Assembly: GCA_045128915.1 (NCBI GenBank)
Contig: JBGVIT010000034.1
Location: forward strand, 1 to 64,000
DNA: 64,000 nucleotides
Source: RGIG9115 sp045128915
GTDB lineage: Bacteria > Bacillota > Clostridia > UBA1381
Direction: 5' to 3'
Shown: positions 7,369 to 14,457 of the stretch, piece after piece
How the letters are laid out: each line of letters opens with the position of its first letter
Position numbering within the stretch: position 1 is the stretch's first letter
The notes under the pieces: generated by a model
The model's database searches: none
Told to the model about the DNA's origin: nothing
What the model saw: only the letters and a program-made list of their open reading frames with translations
Position numbers and translations under genes: made by a program

Positions 7369-7584
7369 AAAAAATGCAACTGATTACTGTTAATCACAAA
7401 TCTGATAAATATTTTTGGTTTTTGTGACGCAACACATTTAGTCACAGACGAGAGTTTGTGCTTACATATATTGTGAGATATAGAGTTTGAACATTATGTT
7501 TATATATTAAGAGCTCGGTGTAATGCGTTAAGCTTTATGTTTCTAACATCATTAATTATTAATAAAACTAAGGAGGAAATAAAA

Positions 7585-8280
7585 ATGTTTAATTTTATGG
7601 AAAAATATGATAATATGCGTTATTATGTACGTAACAAATTTAATAAGAAATGGGAAAGTGTGGATGAGGCGATATATCGTTTGTCAAGGACAAATAATTG
7701 TAGGGAATGTATATCAAATCAATTATTTGAATGCTGGTTGGATATTTACGCATCACATAGTGGTGATTATACATATACTGGTAGAGAGAACAAAGAATAT
7801 CTGATATTTTCGATAATTCATATTCTAAATGAACTGAAACCTATTCCTGCAAATAGAATGCAAGATTATTATAGCAATATTAATGTGTTTTTGCAAGAAG
7901 TAATAGATATTACAAGAGAGGAAAAGTCATGGGAGTTGGACAAGCATTTGGCTCTTAGTCTATGCTCTGTAATTGTAGAGGATTATATATTTGAAAAAAT
8001 AAAAACTGAATTAGAAGACAAGACAAACACTGGTGAGGATAAAGAATGCATTTTTGTAAATGCAAATAAAGCAGACTCCGCATTAAAACAAATAATTTTA
8101 AGTTATACGGATGATGTATATGAAAACATGTACGATCCTGTTTGGTTGTGGTATTATGACGACATAATGCTACTGCACAACGAGGACGAGGACTTGTTAT
8201 ATGAAATATATGATATGGATTCGCTAGAGAAAAAGGTAAAAAAAAGGGAATTATTACCTGATTTTTACGACAAGATGTAG
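7585..8280 (+). CDS. Cargo protein A, unknown helical protein (paralogue of B)
   Basis: A 231-aa protein; ATG at 7585 follows AAGGAGG. I recognise no domain. It is predicted mostly helical and acidic, with aromatic-rich segments. Residues about 70-140 (FSIIHILNELK, QDYYSNINVFLQEV, LALSLCSVIVEDYI) match the next gene in order and spacing (YALLALLNDLK, SEYYNDIDLLLHKV, ALKICAEIITNYV), and both have a C-terminal SALxQI helix, so the two are paralogues. There is no signal peptide, membrane segment or nuclease motif. Its position behind the Tn7-like operon makes it probable cargo. Function unknown. Confidence 0.75.
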   Translation: MFNFMEKYDNMRYYVRNKFNKKWESVDEAIYRLSRTNNCRECISNQLFECWLDIYASHSGDYTYTGRENKEYLIFSIIHILNELKPIPANRMQDYYSNINVFLQEVIDITREEKSWELDKHLALSLCSVIVEDYIFEKIKTELEDKTNTGEDKECIFVNANKADSALKQIILSYTDDVYENMYDPVWLWYYDDIMLLHNEDEDLLYEIYDMDSLEKKVKKRELLPDFYDKM

Positions 8281-8310
8281 AAAATTTATATTATAAAATG
8301 AGAAAAAATA

Positions 8311-8424
8311 GGGTGGGTATTAGTTTTTAGGGATGGGATGAGTCACGGGCTTTTATTAAAAAGTGGGGGAGGTTTTTTTCGAGCCGGTATCACTTCGCTT
8401 CCGGCTCTCATCCCCTGATCCCGC
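8311..8424 (+). repeat. Element R2: structured repeat directly upstream of cargo gene B
   Basis: R2 starts GGGTGGGT like R1. A nested closing stem pairs 8330-8334 with 8418-8422 and 8335-8341 with 8408-8414 (12 pairs with a 3-base bulge). Inside it GAGCCGG (8381-8387) pairs perfectly with CCGGCTC (8401-8407); the loop again carries TCACTTCG. It lacks the ACGTAGA/AGACCACTT block of R1 and R3. The ribosome binding site of gene B lies 24 bases after the structure, so R2 should be in the mRNA leader if gene B is transcribed from upstream. Confidence 0.6.
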
Positions 8425-8462
8425 TTTCTACCCCTATATAAAAAATGAAAGGAGTTCCGTAT

Positions 8463-9035
8463 ATGAAAAGAATGAACCAATCTAAGAATATAAAGTTCGA
8501 TTATTTCGATATAATGGGATTTGTTGAAAGGCCTCAAGAAGTAAAAGCTTTTCTAAAAAAAATTGATTTTTACAGAAACTTGGAGTCTGTTGACAATCTT
8601 AAAATCAAGTATTGTATATTGTATGCCCTTCTTGCTTTGCTTAACGATTTAAAATCTATGGAGTTATCAGAGGTATCTGAGTACTATAATGATATTGACT
8701 TGTTGTTACATAAAGTGAAAAGTATTGTATTGGAAGAAAGAAAAATCCGCTTGAATAATGGAGAAGCGCTTAAAATTTGCGCTGAAATTATTACCAATTA
8801 TGTTGATGGCAAAATAATAAAGGGCGCAGAAGAAAATGTAACTGACTTGTCAGACTCACCGTTGTTTGACAGATCTAATAATAGGGGAAAGGCATATCAC
8901 GAATACAGAAAAAAGTATTCTGACAATAATAAACGTATAAATCCTGATGTGAATGTGTCAGCATTAAGACAGATTCTCAGAGCCTTTTCATATAAACAAA
9001 ATGATAAATTGCATAGTATGTTTGGCATATTGTAA
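8463..9035 (+). CDS. Cargo protein B, unknown helical protein (paralogue of A)
   Basis: A 190-aa protein; ATG at 8463 with AAAGGAG upstream. The core at about residues 50-120 aligns with protein A (LLNDLK, EYYNDIDLLL, EERK, ALKICAEIITNYVDGKI), as does the SALRQILRAF segment near the C-terminus. It is shorter because it lacks A's acidic C-terminal extension. I see no enzymatic motif. The paralogous pair and its repeated upstream elements suggest duplication of a leader-plus-gene unit. Function unknown. Confidence 0.72.
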   Translation: MKRMNQSKNIKFDYFDIMGFVERPQEVKAFLKKIDFYRNLESVDNLKIKYCILYALLALLNDLKSMELSEVSEYYNDIDLLLHKVKSIVLEERKIRLNNGEALKICAEIITNYVDGKIIKGAEENVTDLSDSPLFDRSNNRGKAYHEYRKKYSDNNKRINPDVNVSALRQILRAFSYKQNDKLHSMFGIL

Positions 9036-9058
9036 ATATATAATGATATAACTTATCA

Positions 9059-9229
9059 GGTGAGTTAAGAGGAGATGTTTGAGCCGTAAATAAATCCGGT
9101 TCTCATCTCCTGTATCATTATGATACCACTTTGATAAAAATGAACGTAGACAGAGAAGTGTACCTGTTTGCATTGTATTTTACTGTTAACAACAGGGAAA
9201 AAGACAGATGAAACGCGTTTAGACCACTT
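9059..9229 (+). repeat. Element R3: structured repeat upstream of cargo gene C
   Basis: R3 begins GGTGAGTTAAG. It has a closing stem GGAGATG (9072-9078) with CATCTCC (9105-9111) and an inner stem GAGCCG (9082-9087) with CGGTTC (9098-9103). The block 9144-9229 repeats that of R1: ACGTAGA, CCTGTTTG 19 bases later and AGACCACTT 77 bases later, all at identical spacing. The bases between the boxes have diverged, as expected for selected motifs. The rest of the 402-base gap before gene C carries the inverted repeat at 9303-9370. Confidence 0.55.
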
Positions 9230-9302
9230 TGATTTGATAGGTTTCAAAAAAAATTCTCAGAATTGCAATAAATCCCTGTATTCAAAAGGGAAAAAATACT
9301 TT

Positions 9303-9370
9303 AAAAAATTGTCGTTCAGATTCATTATATATTGATTGGTTTATATATATTTTCTTGACGACAAATTTTT
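9303..9370. repeat. Spaced inverted repeat upstream of cargo gene C
   Basis: AAAAAATTGTCGT (9303-9315) and ACGACAAATTTTT (9358-9370) are inverted repeats matching at 12 of 13 positions, 42 bases apart. They flank an AT-rich segment and end about 67 bases upstream of the gene C start codon. They could be a looping operator or a recombination site. Confidence 0.45.
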
Positions 9371-9437
9371 GTTGGTATTTTTATCAGTAAAATTCGAACG
9401 AAAAGTGGAATGAATAAAAATTTTTTTGGGGGTATAT

Positions 9438-10772
9438 ATGAGGATTGACAAAAAAATAGCTAAACACATAAACAATCATGGTAATGTTGTGAGTGGTTAT
9501 TCTGAAATGTGTAAAATTCTTGTGGAGGACACAACCTCAGGAGAAGGTAAAAGGTCTCAGTTTGAAAAATGGAGGATGTATTTTAATTTTGAAAAAAGTG
9601 GTCATAAGTTCATAATTAAAGAGGTATATGATGAAAAGACTATAAAGTCTAATGAAAAAGAACGTGAAAAAGCAAAAGAGACAAAAGCAACTTTAGCTCG
9701 TAGCAAGTATAGAGATCAACTGATACCTGTAATTCTCTATTTGCTTAATCAATCCCCGGACAATTCAATTTTTGTAAGTAAATTAGATTTTGCAATATCA
9801 TGTGGTTTTTTTAATCATGATATGGCAGGAAAAAGGACTCTTGAGAAATATGAAGAACATAGAGCTGAACTGAAGACGAAAATACCTGATAAAATTTATT
9901 ATACTACAGATATGGATGAGTTTACTTATTGTGTGTATTATAATCAGTTAAAAAATAATGCATATAAAACCATAATAGGTGCACTTGAAGTGTTAAAAAA
10001 ATTAGAGGTTATAGAGTACAAAATAGTAAATGTTGGTATAAATATCAGGAATGGAAATTCTGAACTTTCGATGTTATTAAAATCAGAAGAAGAACAGTTT
10101 AAGAGATGTAAAGAGCAAGCCTGTCAAGAAGTACTGCCACTATATAACTCTGTTTCAAAAGTGAAAAAAGAATCAATTACTCCAAGGGATTTTTTGTTTA
10201 AACATAATGTTAGAGAAGCCTATTATACAACCCTCAACAAGATTGTTTCTAAGGAACTTGGGTATGATATGGTTATTGAGTACTTCAGCATCTATTTGTT
10301 GAATTCTGACAGTTCAAAGGTAAAAGGGTTTAACCGTATTGACACCGGGAGGGATTATTTGGAAATTATATCTGATATCAACGATATTTTTGTTTCCGGG
10401 CTTAAAGATGGAATTAATAAAACCATCATAAAGAAGAAAAATTACTATACATATGCAAGAGAAATATCACTGGCTTCAAAAGAAAGTTATGCATCTACCA
10501 AAGATGGAAAAGAAGAAATTGCGGAAGAAAAGAAGTATTACAATAAAGCAGAAATAATAGACACGCTTGTGAGTATGAAAGGAGACATAGACGTGATGAA
10601 TATGAATGAATTTGAAGAGAAGTATTATGATAAAGATTGGGCAAATAAAATATCACCGGATGAAGATTCTGACTCTTTTAAAGATGAAGAAAAAATGTGC
10701 GAGGATAACTGGGACTTTTTAGATGAAGAACCGTTTGATTTTGAAGAATTGCTGAGAATTGCGGGGTTGTGA
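9438..10772 (+). CDS. Cargo protein C, unknown 444-aa protein
   Basis: A 444-aa protein; ATG at 9438 follows a GGGGG purine stretch. The N-terminal segment (about 1-80) has NNHGNVVSGYSEMCKIL followed by a KRSQFEKWRMYFNFEKSGHKFIIKEVY stretch. I associate this pattern with uncharacterised proteins on Firmicutes mobile elements, possibly a DNA-binding winged-helix module. Residues 80-300 are helical and lysine-rich; the last 60 are strongly acidic (EDSDSFKDEEKM, LDEEPFDFEELL). No catalytic motif is visible. It is the largest unknown in the cargo block and is followed at once by element E1. Confidence 0.7.
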   Translation: MRIDKKIAKHINNHGNVVSGYSEMCKILVEDTTSGEGKRSQFEKWRMYFNFEKSGHKFIIKEVYDEKTIKSNEKEREKAKETKATLARSKYRDQLIPVILYLLNQSPDNSIFVSKLDFAISCGFFNHDMAGKRTLEKYEEHRAELKTKIPDKIYYTTDMDEFTYCVYYNQLKNNAYKTIIGALEVLKKLEVIEYKIVNVGINIRNGNSELSMLLKSEEEQFKRCKEQACQEVLPLYNSVSKVKKESITPRDFLFKHNVREAYYTTLNKIVSKELGYDMVIEYFSIYLLNSDSSKVKGFNRIDTGRDYLEIISDINDIFVSGLKDGINKTIIKKKNYYTYAREISLASKESYASTKDGKEEIAEEKKYYNKAEIIDTLVSMKGDIDVMNMNEFEEKYYDKDWANKISPDEDSDSFKDEEKMCEDNWDFLDEEPFDFEELLRIAGL

Positions 10773-10784
10773 GATTAAAATTTA

Positions 10785-10892
10785 GGAGAGGGAAGAAACC
10801 CCGATCTACGTATTAGTAAAAAGAAAACCGAATCCAAATATGTAAATTCAATCTTTTCGGAGCTATGAGTTATATGTTCATGGCTCTTTTTC
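10785..10892 (+). ncRNA. Element E1: repeated RNA-like element ending in a terminator
   Basis: E1 opens GGAGAGGGAAGAAACCCCGA and ends in a hairpin pairing GAGCTATGA (10860-10868) with TCATGGCTC (10878-10886), then five T. It is roughly 80-85% identical by eye to E2 at 12033-12138. In E1 one pair of the terminal stem is T-G; in E2 it is T-A, so pairing is preserved while the base differs. E1 directly follows gene C and could serve as its terminator, but the conserved 70 bases ahead of the hairpin suggest a further role. Confidence 0.6.
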
Positions 10893-10916
10893 TAAATAAA
10901 ATTTTTCAACATAAAA

Positions 10917-10936
10917 GGAGCAGAATTCTCTGCCCC
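10917..10936 (-). terminator. Terminator of the Abi gene
   Basis: On the minus strand GGGGCAGA, loop GAAT, TCTGCTCC, then TTTT (plus 10913-10916 are A): an 8-pair stem with one mismatch. A second hairpin lies between it and the gene (CCCAC 10948-10952 with GTGGG 10978-10982; GCCC 10961-10964 with GGGC 10972-10975). Together they form the 3' untranslated region of the leftward Abi transcript. Confidence 0.65.
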
Positions 10937-11020
10937 TAAACAGACCGCCCACGGTATTGCGCCCGTAATTTGGGCTTGTGGGAGAAGTCATTAATATCAT
11001 ATGCAACTATAGGAAATATA

Positions 11021-11890
11021 TTATAACATATTCAACCAATTATCATTAAAACCGTAATATCTCATATGAACAAATGGGTATTTTTGAGTGAGTGAAATTA
11101 GCTCGTTCTTCATTTCATCGAAATCTTCTGATGCAAGAAGTCGTTTCATTACAATGATGAAACTATATAAGTGAGCATCATCTGCTTTGCCATTTTTTAA
11201 GATGCGAAGCAACAATCTTTCATCTTTGCTGAGTTTTGGCTTTTGTTCAAATAATCTATTATATAACCTGCTACCGTGAGCGCACAGATTTCGAAGTATG
11301 GTCATGGAGTGCATAAACTTTGCTAATATTTTGCAAGGTAAATCAAATTCTGAAGCAATTGACTTTTGGATTGTAGGTTCTGTTATAACGTAGAATCTTG
11401 AAATGTCAGCGATGGTAAGTAAATCTACATATGCCCATATTGGTAACGGCTGTTTCAAGTCTTCTATAAAATGTTTAAGGTATGCTTCGTGAGGAAGTTG
11501 TTTTTTTATTTGTTCTTTTGATTTTTCAATAAGATATTGATACAAATCAGGATCTGCAAAATAATTTTCGTTTAAATATCCTGTTGAATTATGTATTTTA
11601 GCAAATTCGTAAGAATAGATCGATTTGAAACGTACTTCAATTATTTCAAGATATTTAAGAAGTATATGCCGTAATTCATGGTCGAATTTGTAGATATCTA
11701 TTATGTTTTGAAATGAAGCATTTTTGAAGAAAATATCGTGATTTCTAAGTGTTAGAGAATATCCACTAATGCGGTAATAATTATTATTGATTAAAAAATC
11801 TGCAGCTTTATCCACATCATCAATTGTTAATCCGCGAGATTTTAAAATGTCAATTTGTTCTTGTATGGTTTTAAAACTTTTTTCTGACAT
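11021..11890 (-). CDS. Abi_2 (AbiD/AbiF-type) HEPN abortive-infection protein
   Basis: A 289-aa protein; ATG at 11890 with AAGGAG 9 bases upstream, in preference to a longer form starting at 11923. It matches the Abi_2 family: an N-terminal IQEQIDILKSRGL, an INNNYYRISGYSL signature near residues 35-46, and a HEPN-type RNase motif R200-NLCA-H205 followed by GSRLYNR. Members abort phage infection by RNA cleavage; AbiF-type proteins have been linked to a conserved noncoding RNA and proposed as relatives of Cas13 ancestors (recalled from the literature). Here the gene has its own consensus promoter and a strong hairpin just ahead of the coding region. It is oriented against its neighbours and flanked by repeats E1 and E2. 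Confidence 0.85.
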   Translation of the reverse strand: MSEKSFKTIQEQIDILKSRGLTIDDVDKAADFLINNNYYRISGYSLTLRNHDIFFKNASFQNIIDIYKFDHELRHILLKYLEIIEVRFKSIYSYEFAKIHNSTGYLNENYFADPDLYQYLIEKSKEQIKKQLPHEAYLKHFIEDLKQPLPIWAYVDLLTIADISRFYVITEPTIQKSIASEFDLPCKILAKFMHSMTILRNLCAHGSRLYNRLFEQKPKLSKDERLLLRILKNGKADDAHLYSFIIVMKRLLASEDFDEMKNELISLTQKYPFVHMRYYGFNDNWLNML

Positions 11891-11911
11891 GTAAATTTTC
11901 TCCTTAAAACA

Positions 11912-11961
11912 GAACACCCTCAAGTGTGCATGCGTAAACGCAGAGGCCTGAGGGAGATGTT
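11912..11961 (-). ncRNA. Candidate Abi-associated leader RNA
   Basis: On the minus strand, transcription from the promoter at 11968-11996 should begin near 11961. The RNA folds as CCCTCA (plus 11949-11954) with TGAGGG (plus 11917-11922), enclosing a stable TGCG/CGCA hairpin with a TTTA loop (plus 11931-11942). The outer stem is followed by TGTTCTGTTTT, so many transcripts may end there as an RNA of about 50 nt, with read-through into the Abi gene. This position and form fit an RNA antitoxin or guide-like partner; its identity with published AbiF RNAs was not tested. Confidence 0.6.
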
Positions 11962-11967
11962 ATATAG

Positions 11968-11996
11968 ATTATAACACGCTTTGATCAATCTGTCAA
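11968..11996 (-). promoter_or_regulatory. Perfect consensus promoter of the Abi leader RNA and gene
   Basis: On the minus strand TTGACA (plus 11991-11996), a 17-base spacer and TATAAT (plus 11968-11973): an exact sigma-A consensus. Such strength is unusual for a toxic gene and would suit an abundant RNA made ahead of it. Confidence 0.8.
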
Positions 11997-12032
11997 TAAA
12001 AATCAAAAAATATTTTTCAAATATTTATTTTC

Positions 12033-12138
12033 GGAGAGGGAAGAAACCCCGATCTGTATATAAGCAAAAAGAAAAGTAAATCCAAATATGTAAATTAAGT
12101 TTTTGAGCTATGAGCAATATGTTCATAGCTCTTTTTTT
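12033..12138 (+). ncRNA. Element E2: second copy of the repeated terminator-ended element
   Basis: This is a near copy of E1 (10785-10892): the same GGAGAGGGAAGAAACCCCGA opening, a shared AATCCAAATATGTAAATT core, and a terminal hairpin of nine perfect pairs (12105-12113 with 12123-12131) followed by seven T. It precedes the amidoligase gene by 115 bases on the same strand, so it may act as an attenuating leader there. E1 and E2 are direct repeats enclosing the Abi cassette. Confidence 0.6.
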
Positions 12139-12253
12139 ATGTCTGAAATTTAGTGAATAATTGGAGTAATCGAAACGATTCATAAGTAGCGTGGGAGCTT
12201 GCCAATTGTTATATATGACACTTCGGAAAGACGAAGAGAAAGCGAGGTATCTT

Positions 12254-13459
12254 ATGATTCCCAAAGAAAAAGTTGAATGCAGTAACTGCGGAGAAATGAT
12301 TTTAAGAGAGGAGGCTTTTGAGTATAATGGTAAGCTTTTGTGTGAAACTTGCTACACTGAAGATTTTTATGTTTGTGAAGATTGTGGCACGGTTATACCT
12401 ATAGTAGAGGCTGTAATTGTAAATCGTACATTTAGCAATGAACGTATTGTTTGCTATGAGTGTGCTGTAAATTATGTTTTATGCTCTGCTTGTGGTGACT
12501 ATTATTTCCAGAATGAGATATGGGCTCATGACTCTGACTTGACGATATGTGAACGCTGTAGCTCAGGATATGTGCTTTGTGACGAGTGTGACAGAATAAT
12601 CCGCATAGATGATGCAATCCGTTCAGACAGTAATGACTGTTACTACTGTGAAGATTGCTATGATGAATATGACACATCATACATAGAGGAATACAGTTAC
12701 AAGCCTTATCCTGAATTTTACGGTGAAAGCGAAGATGGATTGTATCTTGGAGTTGAATTAGAAGTTGACAAAGGAAATAATGTTTATGCTGCAACAAAAG
12801 CTATAGCAGATGATTATGGTAATGTGTATCTGAAACATGATGGTTCGTTGTCAAATACAGGTTTCGAAATTGTGTCACACCCAGCTACTCTTGATTATCA
12901 TACATATGATCTGGGTTGGAGAGATATAATGTCTCTATGTATTGATAATGGATATAAATCCCACGATTGCAACACTTGTGGACTCCATATCCATCTTAAC
13001 CGAGCGTTTTTAGGTAAGGATGAAAATGAACAGGATTTGAATATAGCCAAGCTTATTATACTGTTTGACAGGTTTTGGGAAAGATATATAGTTCCTTTTT
13101 CGAGACGAAAATACGAATCAATACAACGATGGGCAGATAAGCCAAGTATGGATTGTGGCAATTCAGATACGGAGAACGAAATTGTTGATAAGGTTAAAAG
13201 CTATAAGGCGGCAGGGAGATATAAAGCAATAAACCTGATGAACTCTGAAACGATTGAGTTTCGTTTGTTCAGAGGCACTTTAAATTTTAATACTTTCATA
13301 GCATCGCTTCAGTTTGTAGTGGTTATCACGAGTTTTGTAAAATCTATAAAGCTCAACGATATATTTACTGTTAACTGGAGAGATGTTTTTGATTGCGTTA
13401 AATTTGCTGAACTTAAAGAATATCTTGTTGCTAAGAATCTTATAAAGGGGGATAACTGA
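12254..13459 (+). CDS. Amidoligase-family protein with N-terminal zinc-finger array
   Basis: A 401-aa protein; ATG at 12254 with GCGAGG upstream. Residues about 6-135 carry a run of CxxC pairs (CSNC, CETC, CEDC, CYEC, CSAC, CERC, CDEC, CEDC), about four LIM-like treble-clef zinc fingers. Residues about 155-390 match the Amidoligase_2 family of the glutamine-synthetase/ATP-grasp-like fold: YLGVELEVD, a KHDGSLSNTGFEIVSHP segment, CGLHIHLNR, and an NSETIEFRLFRGTLN strand. Such enzymes are predicted to form amide bonds on peptides, proteins or cell-wall material. The amidotransferase gene starts 1 base after its stop codon, as expected if it supplies ammonia. Confidence 0.85.
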   Translation: MIPKEKVECSNCGEMILREEAFEYNGKLLCETCYTEDFYVCEDCGTVIPIVEAVIVNRTFSNERIVCYECAVNYVLCSACGDYYFQNEIWAHDSDLTICERCSSGYVLCDECDRIIRIDDAIRSDSNDCYYCEDCYDEYDTSYIEEYSYKPYPEFYGESEDGLYLGVELEVDKGNNVYAATKAIADDYGNVYLKHDGSLSNTGFEIVSHPATLDYHTYDLGWRDIMSLCIDNGYKSHDCNTCGLHIHLNRAFLGKDENEQDLNIAKLIILFDRFWERYIVPFSRRKYESIQRWADKPSMDCGNSDTENEIVDKVKSYKAAGRYKAINLMNSETIEFRLFRGTLNFNTFIASLQFVVVITSFVKSIKLNDIFTVNWRDVFDCVKFAELKEYLVAKNLIKGDN

Positions 13460-13460
13460 T

Positions 13461-14300
13461 ATGTGTATAATAGCTGTGAAGAAAATAAACAAACCACTAC
13501 CGGAGGAAAGTACATTCAGAACTATGTTTGATAATAATCCTGACGGGGCAGGGTTCTGTTATAACTATAATGGGAGAGTGTTTATAGAAAAAGGATTTAT
13601 GAGCTACAAAGCGTTTTCTGATACTCTTAAAAGGCTCTCTGAAACTATTAATTTGAATGCTACAGGAATGATCTTTCATTTCAGGATTGCAACTCACGGT
13701 GGGATAAGACCGGCTCTCTGTCATCCGTTCCCGTTAAGTGATAAGCTCTGCTCTTTGAAGCAACTGAATACGACCACAAATCTTGCAGTAGTTCACAATG
13801 GTGTAATTCCAATAAAGACAAAAGGTGCTGTTTCTGATACGATGGAGTATATCAGAACAAAGCTTTATAACCGAGCTAAAAATAACCCAGAGTTTTATAA
13901 AAGTAAAAGACAAAGAAAAGCCATACTTGCTGAAATTAACAGTAAGATGGCTTTTTTAGATTGCGATGGAAATATCTATACAGTGGGTGATTTTATATCT
14001 GATAATGGTATTATGTATTCCAACTCAAGCTATAAAGAAAGAGAATTTGATTTTTGCCTTTGGGATGACGGCGTACGACCTGTAATAGTATCTCCACTTG
14101 AAGAAGGCTACATTATCACAGATGAAACTATCCTTGATTGCGAGATGGGAGAATACTTCATTGATAGAAATGGGAAGGTATACGAATATGATTTCAGCTT
14201 TGATATTGCAACCGAAATTAATGGTTCAGCCTATAACATAAATGGATATCATCAGATGTTGGATATGGATAATATGATTTGTATTGATGTTCTGAAATGA
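13461..14300 (+). CDS. Class II glutamine amidotransferase (Ntn hydrolase)
   Basis: A 279-aa protein beginning Met-Cys (MCIIAVKK), so Cys2 becomes the N-terminal nucleophile after Met removal, as in GATase II enzymes. Other family marks are NNPDGAGF near residue 25-32, FHFRIATHG near 74-82 (the Arg that binds the glutamine carboxylate), and AVVHNGVI near 109-116. It would release ammonia from glutamine. It is coupled to the preceding amidoligase gene, an arrangement noted in phage and mobile-element amidoligase systems. The C-terminal third is less conserved and may bind the partner. An AAAGGGGG site precedes the start. Confidence 0.87.
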   Translation: MCIIAVKKINKPLPEESTFRTMFDNNPDGAGFCYNYNGRVFIEKGFMSYKAFSDTLKRLSETINLNATGMIFHFRIATHGGIRPALCHPFPLSDKLCSLKQLNTTTNLAVVHNGVIPIKTKGAVSDTMEYIRTKLYNRAKNNPEFYKSKRQRKAILAEINSKMAFLDCDGNIYTVGDFISDNGIMYSNSSYKEREFDFCLWDDGVRPVIVSPLEEGYIITDETILDCEMGEYFIDRNGKVYEYDFSFDIATEINGSAYNINGYHQMLDMDNMICIDVLK

Positions 14301-14308
14301 TCCCAGAA

Positions 14309-14369
14309 AGACTATCCAAATTTTGTGTAATTGTCAGATAATATGCGTCACACAAAATTGGGATAGTCT
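14309..14369. repeat. 61-bp imperfect palindrome, possible insertion-sequence remnant or MITE
   Basis: Arms of 20 bases (14309-14328 and 14350-14369) match inversely at 19 of 20 positions around a 21-base centre. The outer ends read AGACTATCC and GGATAGTCT, and the inner parts TTTTGTGT and ACACAAAA. It has no T-run, so it is not a plain terminator. It looks like two terminal inverted repeats brought together, as in a MITE or IS scar, and lies at the boundary between mobile-type cargo and the sugar locus. Confidence 0.55.
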
Positions 14370-14401
14370 AGATTCACCGAAATTAGTAATTTAAGGAACA
14401 A

Positions 14402-14433
14402 GCCGCAAACCTTGCTATTTCAAGGCTTGCGGC
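14402..14433 (-). terminator. Terminator hairpin downstream of the FGGY kinase
   Basis: GCCGCAAACCTTG (14402-14414) pairs with CAAGGCTTGCGGC (14421-14433) except for one mismatch, loop CTATTT. On the minus strand it is followed by TTGTTCCTT. It lies 24 bases past the kinase stop codon. Confidence 0.6.
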
Positions 14434-14457
14434 TGTTTATAATTTTAAATGATTTTT

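Noticed and set aside
8335..8423. Pseudoknot between CGGG (8346) and CCCG (8420) in R2
   Set aside because: A nested alternative using GGGAT/ATCCC plus GGGATGA/TCATCCC has more pairs and explains the same bases without crossing.
9072..9111. Resemblance of GAGCCG...CGGTTC in R3 to group II intron domain V
   Set aside because: The hairpin is too short, has no bulged catalytic helix with GAAA loop, and no intron-encoded protein or other domains are present.
1..14400. CRISPR-associated transposon
   Set aside because: No cas genes and no regularly spaced identical repeats with unique spacers. The TniQ protein has TnsD-like length, pointing to protein-directed targeting.
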